Source of the DNA: Rhodobacteraceae bacterium HLUCCA09
GTDB lineage: Bacteria > Pseudomonadota > Alphaproteobacteria > Rhodobacterales > Rhodobacteraceae
Assembly (NCBI GenBank): GCA_001314685.1
Contig: LJNT01000176.1
Coordinates: 1 to 46,420, forward strand
Reading direction: 5' to 3'
Length of the DNA stretch: 46,420 bases
The position numbers were made by a program, and so were the translations under genes. This document shows positions 16,681-24,389 of this stretch, piece by piece; the stretch's first letter is position 1; each line of letters starts with the position of its first letter. Under the pieces are notes generated by a model, which ran no database searches, was not told the origin of the DNA, and saw nothing but the letters and a program-made list of their open reading frames with translations.

Positions 16681-17258
16681 TCGCCGTCCTCCTTCCACCG
16701 GGGGATGCGCGCCGCCTCGATCCCGAACAGGTCGAGCGCGCGCACGACCGAATGGGTCACGATGTCGTCGAGGCTGCGGGGACGGGCGTAGAAGGCCGGC
16801 ACCGGCGGCATGATCACCGCGCCGGCCTCGGTCGCTTGCTGCATCAGGCGCAGGTGCCCGGCATGCAGCGGCGTCTCGCGCAGCATCAGCACGAGGCGCC
16901 GGCGCTCCTTCAGGCAGACATCGGCGGCGCGCACGATCAGCTGGTCGGCATAAGAATTGGCGATGCCGCTCAGCGTCTTGATCGAGCAGGGCGCGACCAG
17001 CATCCCCTCGGTGCGGAACGAGCCCGAGGCGATGGCGGCGCCGATATCCTTGAACGAATGCTCCACGTCCGGCAGGGCGCGGATCTCCTTCGCGGTCATG
17101 TCGAGCTCGCTCTGCGCGGTGACGAGCGCGGAGGGCGAGATCACCGCATGGGTCTCGATGTCGGGCACGTCGCGCAGCAACTGCAGGCTCCGCACCCCGT
17201 AGATCACCCCCGAGGCCCCTGTGAGGCCGATGATCAGTCGTCTCTTGCGTTCGCTCAT
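16677..17258 (-). CDS. ubiX: Flavin prenyltransferase UbiX
   Basis: Makes prenylated FMN, the cofactor required by UbiD-family decarboxylases, by joining dimethylallyl phosphate to FMN. 193 aa, normal for the family. The nucleotide-binding start RLIIGLTGASGVIYG, the SGSFRTEGMLVAPCSIKT core, LMLRETPLH and the C-terminal AVIMPPVPAFYARP are all present. ATG at 17256-17258 begins MSERKRR; upstream sequence is not conserved-looking. The window also encodes a UbiD protein at 34949, so this enzyme probably supplies its cofactor, although the genes are about 18 kb apart and on opposite strands. UbiX for ubiquinone synthesis is the alternative role. Confidence 0.92.
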   Translation of the reverse strand: MSERKRRLIIGLTGASGVIYGVRSLQLLRDVPDIETHAVISPSALVTAQSELDMTAKEIRALPDVEHSFKDIGAAIASGSFRTEGMLVAPCSIKTLSGIANSYADQLIVRAADVCLKERRRLVLMLRETPLHAGHLRLMQQATEAGAVIMPPVPAFYARPRSLDDIVTHSVVRALDLFGIEAARIPRWKEDGE

Positions 17259-17381
17259 CTCGGCGATCCTCCTGGCGCGCCCGGCGCGTTCGCCAGCTTG
17301 CAGGGGCCGGCGGCGGGCGGCAAACCGCCCCGGCGCGCGTCTCGCCGGCGCATGCCGACATGATCGGGCCAGCACCGCATC

Positions 17382-17885
17382 TCAGAAGGCCGGCACGAGC
17401 GGGATGAGGGCGAGGGCGATCAGCCCGGCGAGCGGGGGCAGATACCATGCCGACAGCAGCCGGAGCGCCACGAACCGGCCCCCCATCAGCGGCAGTTCGA
17501 ACGACAGGATGCGATGCACCGCGAAGATCGACCACGAAACGAGAAAGGCGACGATCTGCGCCTTGCCCGCGCCCATGTCCCACACCATGAGCGCGATGGG
17601 AAAGGTCACCATCGGCCCGCCCGGCATGATCGCGCCAAAGGCGGTGGCCGCGAGGATGCCGCGCACCCCGCTCTCAGGGCCGATCACCGGCCCGATCGCC
17701 TCGCGCGGGATCAGTTGTGCCAGAACGGTGGCGATGAAGATGCCCAGCGGGATGCGCAGCCCGATCTTGCGGCCCTGCCGGGCCGCGTCGGCGAGCGCCG
17801 GGCCCATCTGATGCGGCGCGCGCCGCGCCACCAGCAGACCCAGCGCAAGGGTCAGCCCCAGCAGGAACAGCAGCGGCCCGGTCAT
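17382..17885 (-). CDS. Half-size permease, ArsP/YraQ-like (second of pair)
   Basis: 167 aa, four to five transmembrane helices. It carries the motif AIMPGGPMVTFPI in the middle, matching FMPGGPFAAFPV in the protein encoded just upstream. In the COG0701/ArsP_1 permeases such a motif occurs in each half of a single protein, so the two genes look like the split halves of one transporter and should form a heterodimer. The ATG overlaps the preceding stop (ATGA). Substrate unknown. It is followed by a 123-base gap before ubiX. Confidence 0.72.
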   Translation of the reverse strand: MTGPLLFLLGLTLALGLLVARRAPHQMGPALADAARQGRKIGLRIPLGIFIATVLAQLIPREAIGPVIGPESGVRGILAATAFGAIMPGGPMVTFPIALMVWDMGAGKAQIVAFLVSWSIFAVHRILSFELPLMGGRFVALRLLSAWYLPPLAGLIALALIPLVPAF

Positions 17886-18445
17886 CCGCCGTCCTTGTCG
17901 GGGGTGTCGAGCGACGGAAACGCGCGCACCAGCGCGTTTGCGGCGAGGCCGGCCAGCAAGGGCAGAGGCAGGGTGCTGACCAGGCGCAGCAGGCCGAACT
18001 GTGTGCCGAGGAACGGGATCTCCCAGATGAACAGGCGGTTCACCCCCACGCAGGACCACGCCACGAGGAAGGCCACAACCGCGCCGGCGCCCGCACCGGC
18101 GCGGTAGAGGGCGTGGATGACGGGGAACGCCGCGAACGGCCCGCCCGGCATGAACGCCCCGCCGATGCTGGCGATGGCGAGGCCGGCAAGGCCCGATTCC
18201 TCCCCCACCCAGCGGATCAGCAGGTCGCGCGGCAGCAGAACGCCGACGAAGGCGCCGATCATCAGTCCGCAGGCCAGCTGCGGCAGGATCTGCAGCGACA
18301 GCAGCGCCGTGTCGGTGGCGCTTTGCGTCACCACCGTTGCGCCGCCCAGCCACAGCCCGATGGCGGCCGCGACGAGCGCCGCCGCGAGGAAGCCCAGGGT
18401 CGTGGCGTCAGGCACGCTGCGCTCGCGCGCGGGCCGCGCGGCCAT
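17882..18445 (-). CDS. Half-size permease, ArsP/YraQ-like (first of pair)
   Basis: 187 aa from the ATG at 18443-18445, with about five membrane helices (LGFLAAALVAAAIGLWLGGA; AGAVVAFLVAWSCVGVNRLF) and the motif GGAFMPGGPFAAFPV. It is homologous in layout to the next gene, to which it is coupled by an ATGA overlap. A GTG at 18413-18415 is an alternative start just before the first helix; neither start has a strong ribosome site. The likely pair forms one permease of unknown substrate. Its place at the end of the ligase/thioesterase/oxidoreductase run, 54 bases after it, suggests the same transcript. Confidence 0.7.
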   Translation of the reverse strand: MAARPARERSVPDATTLGFLAAALVAAAIGLWLGGATVVTQSATDTALLSLQILPQLACGLMIGAFVGVLLPRDLLIRWVGEESGLAGLAIASIGGAFMPGGPFAAFPVIHALYRAGAGAGAVVAFLVAWSCVGVNRLFIWEIPFLGTQFGLLRLVSTLPLPLLAGLAANALVRAFPSLDTPDKDGG

Positions 18446-18499
18446 GTGGGCCGGGTGCGGCCGGACGATGCGCCCGAGCGCACCAGGCCGCGCGCCCGG

Positions 18500-19486
18500 T
18501 CATGGCTGCAACAGCGCCCGTCCGCGGGCCGTCCGCGCGACGACGTCGTTCAGGGCCTGCGCGAACGAGTCCAGCGGATAGCAGGTGCGCTCGCCGGGGC
18601 GGATGCGCCCCTCGGCGGCGAGCGCGAACACTTCGGCGAAGCACTCCCGCATCAGGTCCGGCATCCGCTTGCGGTAGTCGCTCACCTGCACGCCGCTGAC
18701 CTCGATGTTCTTCAGCATCAGGTAATTGACCCTGACCTCGGGAATGCGGCCGGCGGCGAAGCCGACGACGACGAGCCGGCCCCGCCACGCCACGCAGCGC
18801 AGGGCGGCGTCGAAGACTTCGCCGCCGAGCGGGTCGACCACCACGTCGGCGCCGCGGCCGTCGGTGAGCGCGTGCACCTGTGCGCGCAGGCTATCGCGCA
18901 GGTCGGGCGCTGACAGGTCGACGACCGCGTCGGCGCCGGCGGCCCGCACCGCGTCGGCCCGTGCCATCGACGAGACCGCCGCGATCGTGCGCGCCCCGCG
19001 GGCGCGTGCGAGCTGCAGCGCCGCGCTGCCCACGGCCCCCGTCGCGCCGAGCACCAGCACCGTCTCGCCGGCCTTCAGGCGCCCCCGCTCGACCAGCGTG
19101 ACCCAGGCGGTGTCATAGGCCAGCGACATCGCCGCGGCATCCTCGAGCGACACCTTCTCGGGCAGGACGTAGCTGTGCACCGCGGGCACCAGCGCCTGCT
19201 CGGCATAGCCGCCATGCTCGGCCATGCCGAGCACGCGGTCGCCCGCGGCGAAGCCCTCGACGCCCTCGCCCACGGCGCGCACCGTGCCCACGGGCCCCTT
19301 GCCGGGGGTAAACGGGCGTTCGGGCAGGAACTGGTAGCGACCCGCGAACACCAGGCTGTCGACGTAATTGACGGGCGCGAAGGCCACGTCGATCAGCAAT
19401 TCGCCGGGCCCGGGCCGCGGCTCGGGCAGGTCGCGCAGGGCTGCGCGGTCGGGGGGACCGAACTCCTCGATGACGACGGCCTTCAT
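18500..19486 (-). CDS. NADPH:quinone oxidoreductase family (zinc-independent MDR)
   Basis: 328 aa medium-chain dehydrogenase/reductase. The N-terminal GroES-like domain (about 1-120, PGPGELLIDVAFAPVNYVDS) is followed by a Rossmann fold with GATGAVGSAALQLARARGA and VVVDPLGGEVFDAALRC. No zinc-ligand set is seen, which fits the quinone oxidoreductase/enoyl reductase branch. It would reduce an enone, enoyl-CoA or quinone with NADPH. ATG overlaps the stop of the thioesterase gene (ATGA), so ligase, thioesterase and reductase are made together; together they suggest handling of an acyl-CoA intermediate. Confidence 0.88.
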   Translation of the reverse strand: MKAVVIEEFGPPDRAALRDLPEPRPGPGELLIDVAFAPVNYVDSLVFAGRYQFLPERPFTPGKGPVGTVRAVGEGVEGFAAGDRVLGMAEHGGYAEQALVPAVHSYVLPEKVSLEDAAAMSLAYDTAWVTLVERGRLKAGETVLVLGATGAVGSAALQLARARGARTIAAVSSMARADAVRAAGADAVVDLSAPDLRDSLRAQVHALTDGRGADVVVDPLGGEVFDAALRCVAWRGRLVVVGFAAGRIPEVRVNYLMLKNIEVSGVQVSDYRKRMPDLMRECFAEVFALAAEGRIRPGERTCYPLDSFAQALNDVVARTARGRALLQP

Positions 19487-19932
19487 CTTGCGTCGTCCGG
19501 CCCGGGGCCCGCGGTTTCGGCGCTGCCGGGATTGGCGAAGGTGCCGCGCCCCAGCGCCACCAGCCGCTCGCCGGCCCGGATCTCGACATCGGCGCGGCTC
19601 ATGCTGCGCCCGAGCCGGCGCAGCAGGGCCGTCGCGGTCAGGGCGGGGCCAGGGGCGGGGCGCAGGTAGTCGATGGCGAGCGCGATGGTCGGCGCCGGGC
19701 GGGCCTGCTCGACGGCCACCACGGCGTGCCCGGCGATGTCGATCAGCGCGGCGATCACCCCGCCGTGGACGAGCGGCGGGTCGGCCTGGTGGCAGTGTTC
19801 GGGGCGTGCCCTGAGCCGCAGCTCGATCCGCCCCTCCTCGGCACAGACCGGCTCGGGCGCGAGCCAGAGGTTGAAGGGCGGCCGCTCCATCTCGGCCCGC
19901 AGGCGCGCCATCCGGTCTCCATGCGCCGCCAT
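19483..19932 (-). CDS. Hot-dog fold thioesterase (PaaI family)
   Basis: 149 aa single-domain acyl-CoA thioesterase. The core HGGVIAALIDIAGHAVVAVE is the PaaI/YdiI helix with the catalytic region, followed by TIALAIDYLRPAP and a C-terminal sheet. It would hydrolyse a CoA ester, probably one made by the adjacent ligase or a dead-end product. The start ATG shares one base with the ligase stop (TGATG). An ATG seven codons downstream is also possible. The next gene overlaps its stop by four bases. Thioester substrate unknown. Confidence 0.87.
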   Translation of the reverse strand: MAAHGDRMARLRAEMERPPFNLWLAPEPVCAEEGRIELRLRARPEHCHQADPPLVHGGVIAALIDIAGHAVVAVEQARPAPTIALAIDYLRPAPGPALTATALLRRLGRSMSRADVEIRAGERLVALGRGTFANPGSAETAGPGPDDAR

Positions 19933-21623
19933 CAGGCGTCTGTCTCGCCGAAGCGGACAGGATCGGGGCGGAGCTGGCCCGATGCGATGTCGGGCACGAG
20001 CGCCCGTTTCAGTATCTTGCCCGAGGGCGAGAGCGGGATCTCGGGCACGTTCAGCAGGTATTCGGGCATGTCGAAGCGCGACAGGCCCGCCCGGTCGAGA
20101 TGGGGCAGGATCTCGCCCGCGGTAATCTCGCCGCCGTCCTTCGACATGAGCACGAGGCACACCTTCTCGCCCAGCCGTTCGTCGGCCACGCCCAGGGCCG
20201 CGGCACGTTCCACGCGGGGGAATTTCATCGCCAGTTGCTCGATCCGGGCCGGGTGAATGTTGTGGCCGCCGCGAATGATGATCTCCTTCAGGCGACCCGT
20301 GATGGTGATGTAGCCGTCGGCGTCGATCCGGCCCAGATCGCCGGTCATGAACCAGCCGTTCCGGTTGAAGGCGCGCTCGGTGGCGCGCTGGTCGTCGAAA
20401 TAGCCGAGCATCAGGCTGGCGCCGCGCCCGCCGATATGGCCCACCTCGCCGGCGGGTAGCGGGCGGTCGGGATCGTCGATTTCGAAGACCATCGCCTCGT
20501 AGCCGGGGCAGGCGCGGCCGGAGGTGCTGGCGATCCGTTCCGGCGGGTCGTCGGGCAGGGTGTAATGGTGCGAGCAGCCCTCGGTCATGCCGTAGCCGCT
20601 CTGCGGGACGATCCCGTAGCCCTGCATCTTGTCCGCGAGCCATGTGGGTACCGCCGCGCCCGAGATACGGAAGCCGCGCACATGGTCGAGCGTCGCGTCG
20701 GGGCGGCGGTCGAACTCGGCGAGCAGGTCCATCGCGTGGGCGGGCACCCCGAAGATGAACGTGGCCCCCGCTTCGCGCAGCCGGTCGATCAGGCTGACCC
20801 CCCGCGCGCCGTCGTGCAGAACGAGCTCCCCGCCCACGAGCAGCGTCAGGACGAGGGCGCCGAAGCCCAGATTGTGACTGAGCGGGCCGAAGGTGTAGAT
20901 GACGGAGGTGTCGGAGAAGCCCCAGTCGCCGGCCATCGCGCGCGCGTTGGACAGCAGCGTGTTGTTGGAGTGCAGCACGCCCTTGGGCTCGCCGGTCGTG
21001 CCCGAGGTGAAGGCAATGTAGACCACGTCGTCGGCCCGCGCCGCATCGCAGGTGGGCGCAGGATCCGCCGGCAGGTCGAGTGCCCGGGAGATCGCCTCGG
21101 CGTCGCGGGGGGCGACAGGGTCGAGCTCTCGCGTGCGCACGCGAGAGCCCTGCGCGGTCAGCACCGCGTCGATGGTGCGACGCGCAGCATCGGCGCCGTA
21201 GCCCCGCTCGAAGACGAGCAGACGGGCGTCCATTCGGTCGAGCAGGCGCGCGATTTCCTCGGCGGTATGGTTGCGGTGCAGCGAGGGGCAGAAGACGAGG
21301 CTGCAGCGTGCGCAGGCGAGCAGGAGTACGGCGATCTCGCAGCGGCTCGATATCCAGGCCGCGACGCGGTCGCCGGGCTTGTAGCCCTCGCTCGCGAAGC
21401 GGGCCGCCATCCGGTCGGCGAGATCGACGAGATCGCGGTATGTCAGGGCGACGCCGCGGTCGCGGATCGCCACCTGTGCGGGCTTGGCCTCGGCCACGGC
21501 GCGCGCCCGATCATAGATCGTCTCGTCGCCCCAGACGCCTTGCGCCCGGTAATGCGCGCCCATGCCCGGCGTCAGGCGCGTCAGCAGGTTCTGCCGGGAG
21601 AAGTGCGGTTGCGTGAGCGCCAT
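19932..21623 (-). CDS. AMP-forming acyl-CoA ligase (cyclohexanecarboxylate-CoA ligase-like)
   Basis: 563 aa member of the acyl-adenylate superfamily; activates a carboxylic acid with ATP and CoA. The P-loop AFTSGTTGEPKG lies at about residues 204-215, then GYGMTEG, the hinge-region GDLGRIDADGYITITGRLKE, GGHNIHP and the C-terminal lysine motif PLSPSGKILKRAL, so it should be active. By look it is nearest to cyclohexanecarboxylate or medium-chain aromatic acid ligases, not acetyl-CoA synthetase. First gene of the run ligase-thioesterase-reductase-permeases. Furan-acid pathways also combine such a ligase with molybdenum hydroxylase, UbiD and UbiX (HmfD, HmfABC, HmfF, HmfG), a useful comparison but not proof. 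Confidence 0.9.
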   Translation of the reverse strand: MALTQPHFSRQNLLTRLTPGMGAHYRAQGVWGDETIYDRARAVAEAKPAQVAIRDRGVALTYRDLVDLADRMAARFASEGYKPGDRVAAWISSRCEIAVLLLACARCSLVFCPSLHRNHTAEEIARLLDRMDARLLVFERGYGADAARRTIDAVLTAQGSRVRTRELDPVAPRDAEAISRALDLPADPAPTCDAARADDVVYIAFTSGTTGEPKGVLHSNNTLLSNARAMAGDWGFSDTSVIYTFGPLSHNLGFGALVLTLLVGGELVLHDGARGVSLIDRLREAGATFIFGVPAHAMDLLAEFDRRPDATLDHVRGFRISGAAVPTWLADKMQGYGIVPQSGYGMTEGCSHHYTLPDDPPERIASTSGRACPGYEAMVFEIDDPDRPLPAGEVGHIGGRGASLMLGYFDDQRATERAFNRNGWFMTGDLGRIDADGYITITGRLKEIIIRGGHNIHPARIEQLAMKFPRVERAAALGVADERLGEKVCLVLMSKDGGEITAGEILPHLDRAGLSRFDMPEYLLNVPEIPLSPSGKILKRALVPDIASGQLRPDPVRFGETDA

Positions 21624-21700
21624 CGGGACCCTGGGTTCTTCGACGTGTCGTGCGCGGAGTGTATTTTCTCGTGGATTGTTCTAATAATGGAACGGCAGGT

Positions 21701-21730
21701 CGGCACAAGCCTTTTTTGGTACTCGTGCCG
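21701..21730. promoter_or_regulatory. Inverted repeat with internal TTTTTGGTAC, upstream of the ligase operon
   Basis: CGGCACAAG (21701-21709) and CTCGTGCCG (21722-21730) match as inverted repeats at 8 of 9 positions around a 12-base spacer. The core TTTTTGGTAC at 21713-21722 fits the TTTTTGGNAC motif of the other island promoters. It lies 78 bases upstream of the ligase start and 72 bases beyond the amidase stop. As a terminator for the amidase it is poor, because no T-run follows the stem on the minus strand; an operator is more likely. Confidence 0.45.
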
Positions 21731-21802
21731 CACATTGCTCACTCGGATGGGGCGAGGGCGGCCGTGCGCTCCATGCCCGGTCTCGCACGATCAGGGATGT
21801 CT

Positions 21803-23086
21803 TCAGGCCGTTTCCGCGATGCGCCCGTCGAGGGCCGCTTCGGCCACCCGCGCCGCGCCCAGAAGGTGCGCATCTGCGTAGGCTGGGCCGATCAGCTGGA
21901 CGGACAGCGGCAGCCCGGTCGGCCCCGTGTCGCAGGGAAGGCAGAGTGCCGGCATGTGCAGGGTCGTCCAGAGTTCCTGCAGGCGCGGGTCTCCGGTCGA
22001 GTGCAGGCCCGCGGGCGCCTCGCCGGGCGTCGCCGGCGTAAGAAGCACGTCGACGCCGTCGAACAGGGCCGCCGCCGCGCGCCGCGCGTCGTCGACGGCC
22101 CGGCGAGCGGCGAGGTAGGCGTCGCCCGAAACGGCGCGCCCGGCCTCCCATGTGGCCTGCGTCTCCGGCCGGAAGCCATGACCATGCTCCAACGCTTCCG
22201 GTGCGAGGGCGCGGTGACGCTCGAATGCATTGATGACGGCGCGGTGCGCGGTGAGGCCGCTCAGCCAGCCCGGCGCGGCGACCGTCTCGACGGGGCATCC
22301 CGCCTCCGACAGCCGTGCAGCGGCCCGCTCGAGCGCGGCGGCCATGGACGGGTCGACCGTGTCGTCGAGATGGGTCGACAGCAGGCCGAACCGGACCGGC
22401 CCATCGGTCGCCGCCAGGGGCGTGTCGAGGAAGACGGAGTGGAGCAGGGCGGCATCCGCCGCCGTGCGGGTGAACAGGCCCACGGTGTCGAAGCTCTGCG
22501 CCGCCATCTTCATCCCGTCGACGGGATAGAGCCCGAAGGTGGGCTTGAAGCCGACCACGCCACAGAACGCGGCCGGGCGGATCACCGAGCCGCCGGTCTG
22601 CGTGCCGAGCGCGAACGGCACCATGCAATCGGCGACCGCGGCCGCCGACCCGCTGGAAGAGCCCCCGGGCGTGTGCATGGGGGCGCCGGGGTGGCACGTG
22701 TCGGCGGGGGCCGTGCCGGCATATTCGGCCGTCGCGGTCTTCCCGAGCATGACGCCGCCCGCCGCGCGCAGCATGGCCACGGCCGCCGCGTCGAAGCGGT
22801 GCGTGGCCCCGGCATGGGCTTCGGCGCCCATCTGCGTGGGGCAGCGCGCGGTGCGGAAGACGTCCTTCACGCCGAAGGGAACACCCTGCAGCGGGCCGCC
22901 ATGCCGCGGGTCACCGGCCGCCGCCCGCGCCCCGTCCGCGTCGACCGCGACCCAGGCGTGCACCTGCGCATCGCGCTCTGCGATCCGCGCGAGGCAGGCC
23001 TCGACCACCTCGGCCGCGGAAAAGGCCCCGGCAGCGAGGCCGGCGCGAATCTGTTCGATCGTCAGGGTGTTGAGCGCGCCTGTCAC
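21803..23086 (-). CDS. Amidase (amidase-signature family)
   Basis: 427 aa serine amidohydrolase with the Ser-cisSer-Lys triad: K74 in GVPFGVKDVF, the GGSSSGSAAAVAD loop near residue 144, and the nucleophile S167 in GTQTGGSVIRPA. It would cleave an amide to an acid and ammonia. The GTG at 23084-23086 follows GGGAGG at seven bases and is preferred to an ATG 93 bases upstream that would place the coding region across the divergent promoter. It is divergent from the XRE regulator gene and precedes the ligase operon on the same strand. In a nitrogen-ring pathway such an enzyme would release ammonia late; that placement is inference. Confidence 0.88.
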   Translation of the reverse strand: MTGALNTLTIEQIRAGLAAGAFSAAEVVEACLARIAERDAQVHAWVAVDADGARAAAGDPRHGGPLQGVPFGVKDVFRTARCPTQMGAEAHAGATHRFDAAAVAMLRAAGGVMLGKTATAEYAGTAPADTCHPGAPMHTPGGSSSGSAAAVADCMVPFALGTQTGGSVIRPAAFCGVVGFKPTFGLYPVDGMKMAAQSFDTVGLFTRTAADAALLHSVFLDTPLAATDGPVRFGLLSTHLDDTVDPSMAAALERAAARLSEAGCPVETVAAPGWLSGLTAHRAVINAFERHRALAPEALEHGHGFRPETQATWEAGRAVSGDAYLAARRAVDDARRAAAALFDGVDVLLTPATPGEAPAGLHSTGDPRLQELWTTLHMPALCLPCDTGPTGLPLSVQLIGPAYADAHLLGAARVAEAALDGRIAETA

Positions 23087-23134
23087 CGTTGCCTCCCGGT
23101 CGCGGCGCATGCGGCGGCCCCGCCCCGCACCGTT

Positions 23135-23160
23135 CTCAAATTGCACTTCATGCTCAAATT
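23135..23160. promoter_or_regulatory. CTCAAATT direct repeats in the amidase/XRE divergent promoter
   Basis: CTCAAATT occurs at 23135-23142 and 23153-23160, 18 bases apart, in the only AT-rich part of the gap between the divergent amidase and XRE genes. The second copy continues as TTGGATA. Position suits an operator read by the XRE regulator for itself and the amidase. Confidence 0.45.
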
Positions 23161-23253
23161 TGGATAGGCGGCGGCGCAAGCATGGTCAATCCTGCAGAAA
23201 CGGTCAGACGCCCCGGCGGGGTGTGGCCGCGGCGACGGCGAGCGGAGGGTGCA

Positions 23254-24150
23254 GTGGGCATTTCATACGAGGAGATCGGGCAGCGTCTGCGCGCCTTCCG
23301 GCTGGGCACGGGGATGAGCGCCGAGGAGATCGCCAGAAAGCTCGGCATCTCGCGCACGGCGGTCTACCGGTTCGAGAAGGGCGGCGTCGTCAAGATCGAG
23401 ACCCTCATCAGCCTCGCCGACCTGCTGCAGGTGTCGCTGCCCACGCTGCTCGGCGTCGAGACCGAATACATCTCGTCGTCGGTCACCTATTTCGAGCGGT
23501 TGCGGCAGCTCGAGGAGAGCGCCGAGCGGATCACCATCCTCGCCGGGCCGCTGTCGCTTCTGCTGTCGTCCGACGAGTTCGTGGAGCGGCTCGAGGCGCT
23601 CCTGAAGGAGACCGCGCCCGAAGCGCGAGAGGTCCGCGACCGGACGGAGCGCGACGTCGACCGAATCGTCGAGATCCTGCGCGAACGGCGCGAGACCTAT
23701 CAGCGGCGCAAGCCCACCATCGTCAACCTGATCTCGGCGCTCGACATCGTGCGGCTGCTTCATTCGGGCTTCGTCGGGCGCCCTTTCATTCCCCGACCCG
23801 ACCTGAAGGAGCGGCAGAAGAGCGCGCGCGAGGAGGTCGAGCACATCATTCGCCTGATGGAGGAACAACCGATCGGTGTGCAGATCGGGCTCGTCACGGG
23901 CACGCTGCCGCATGTCGGCTTCCAGATCTTCCGCTCCGGCGAGAAGCGGACGCTGTCGGTCAGCCCGTTCCGCCTCGGCGAGCAGCCCAACATCCGGCTG
24001 GGCGTGGCCATGATCACCTCGACGCCCGAGGCCGTCGCGCTGCACGAGAAGGTGGTCGAGCAGATGTGGGCCGAGTCGCTGAAGGGAAAGACCGCCGGGC
24101 GCTACCTGCGAGACCTGATCTCGTCGCTCGACAAGGACCTGCCGCGCTGA
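23254..24150 (+). CDS. XRE-family transcriptional regulator with large sensing domain
   Basis: 298 aa. The helix-turn-helix lies at about residues 3-60 (ISYEEIGQRLRAFRLGTGMS, EEIARKLGISRTAVYRFEKG). The C-terminal 230 residues form a mixed helical and sheet domain (TYFERLRQLEESAERITIL; VQIGLVTGTLPHVGFQIFRS) that I cannot tie to a named fold; ligand sensing is likely. I chose the GTG at 23254 because GGAGG precedes it at five bases; an ATG at 23182 adds 24 Arg-rich residues and has no ribosome site. It is the only regulator gene inside the island, flanked by the divergent amidase and the downstream molybdenum hydroxylase block, so it is the best candidate for island control. Confidence 0.84.
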   Translation: MGISYEEIGQRLRAFRLGTGMSAEEIARKLGISRTAVYRFEKGGVVKIETLISLADLLQVSLPTLLGVETEYISSSVTYFERLRQLEESAERITILAGPLSLLLSSDEFVERLEALLKETAPEAREVRDRTERDVDRIVEILRERRETYQRRKPTIVNLISALDIVRLLHSGFVGRPFIPRPDLKERQKSAREEVEHIIRLMEEQPIGVQIGLVTGTLPHVGFQIFRSGEKRTLSVSPFRLGEQPNIRLGVAMITSTPEAVALHEKVVEQMWAESLKGKTAGRYLRDLISSLDKDLPR

Positions 24151-24174
24151 TGGCGTGCCGATCGTTCGGCGCCA
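24151..24174 (+). terminator. Hairpin directly after the XRE gene
   Basis: TGGCG (24151-24155) pairs with CGCCA (24170-24174), and CCGA with TCGG inside, around a TCGT loop with a two-base bulge. It begins at the base after the stop codon. No T-run follows, so only a weak or factor-dependent terminator is supported. Confidence 0.35.
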
Positions 24175-24193
24175 GGGTGTCGCGCCCTGTCCC

Positions 24194-24207
24194 AAAATCG
24201 GGATTTT
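24194..24207. promoter_or_regulatory. Palindrome AAAATC-GG-GATTTT upstream of the block 5 operon
   Basis: Perfect 6-bp inverted repeat AAAATC / GATTTT around GG, in the 239-base gap between the XRE stop and the molybdenum large-subunit gene at 24390. It is AT-rich in a GC-rich gap, hence unlikely to be a terminator and more likely an operator or promoter-associated site. Confidence 0.4.
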
Positions 24208-24389
24208 CGTTGAAAGAGTGCGATTAATGTGACAAGTCGAGGCTCGTGGAATGCATGTCCGGGCCGGTACCTGCCGGCCGGACGTGCGCCAGACCGTCTT
24301 GCCCGGCCCGGAGATCTGATCTTGCGTCCTACGCCTGGAACGACCCGCGACTTGTGCCCAGCACGCCGCCGCACGAAGGGCGCGGCCCC

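Noticed and set aside
21701-21730. Intrinsic terminator of the amidase gene
   Set aside because: T-run lies inside the loop and none follows the stem on the minus strand; an operator reading fits better.
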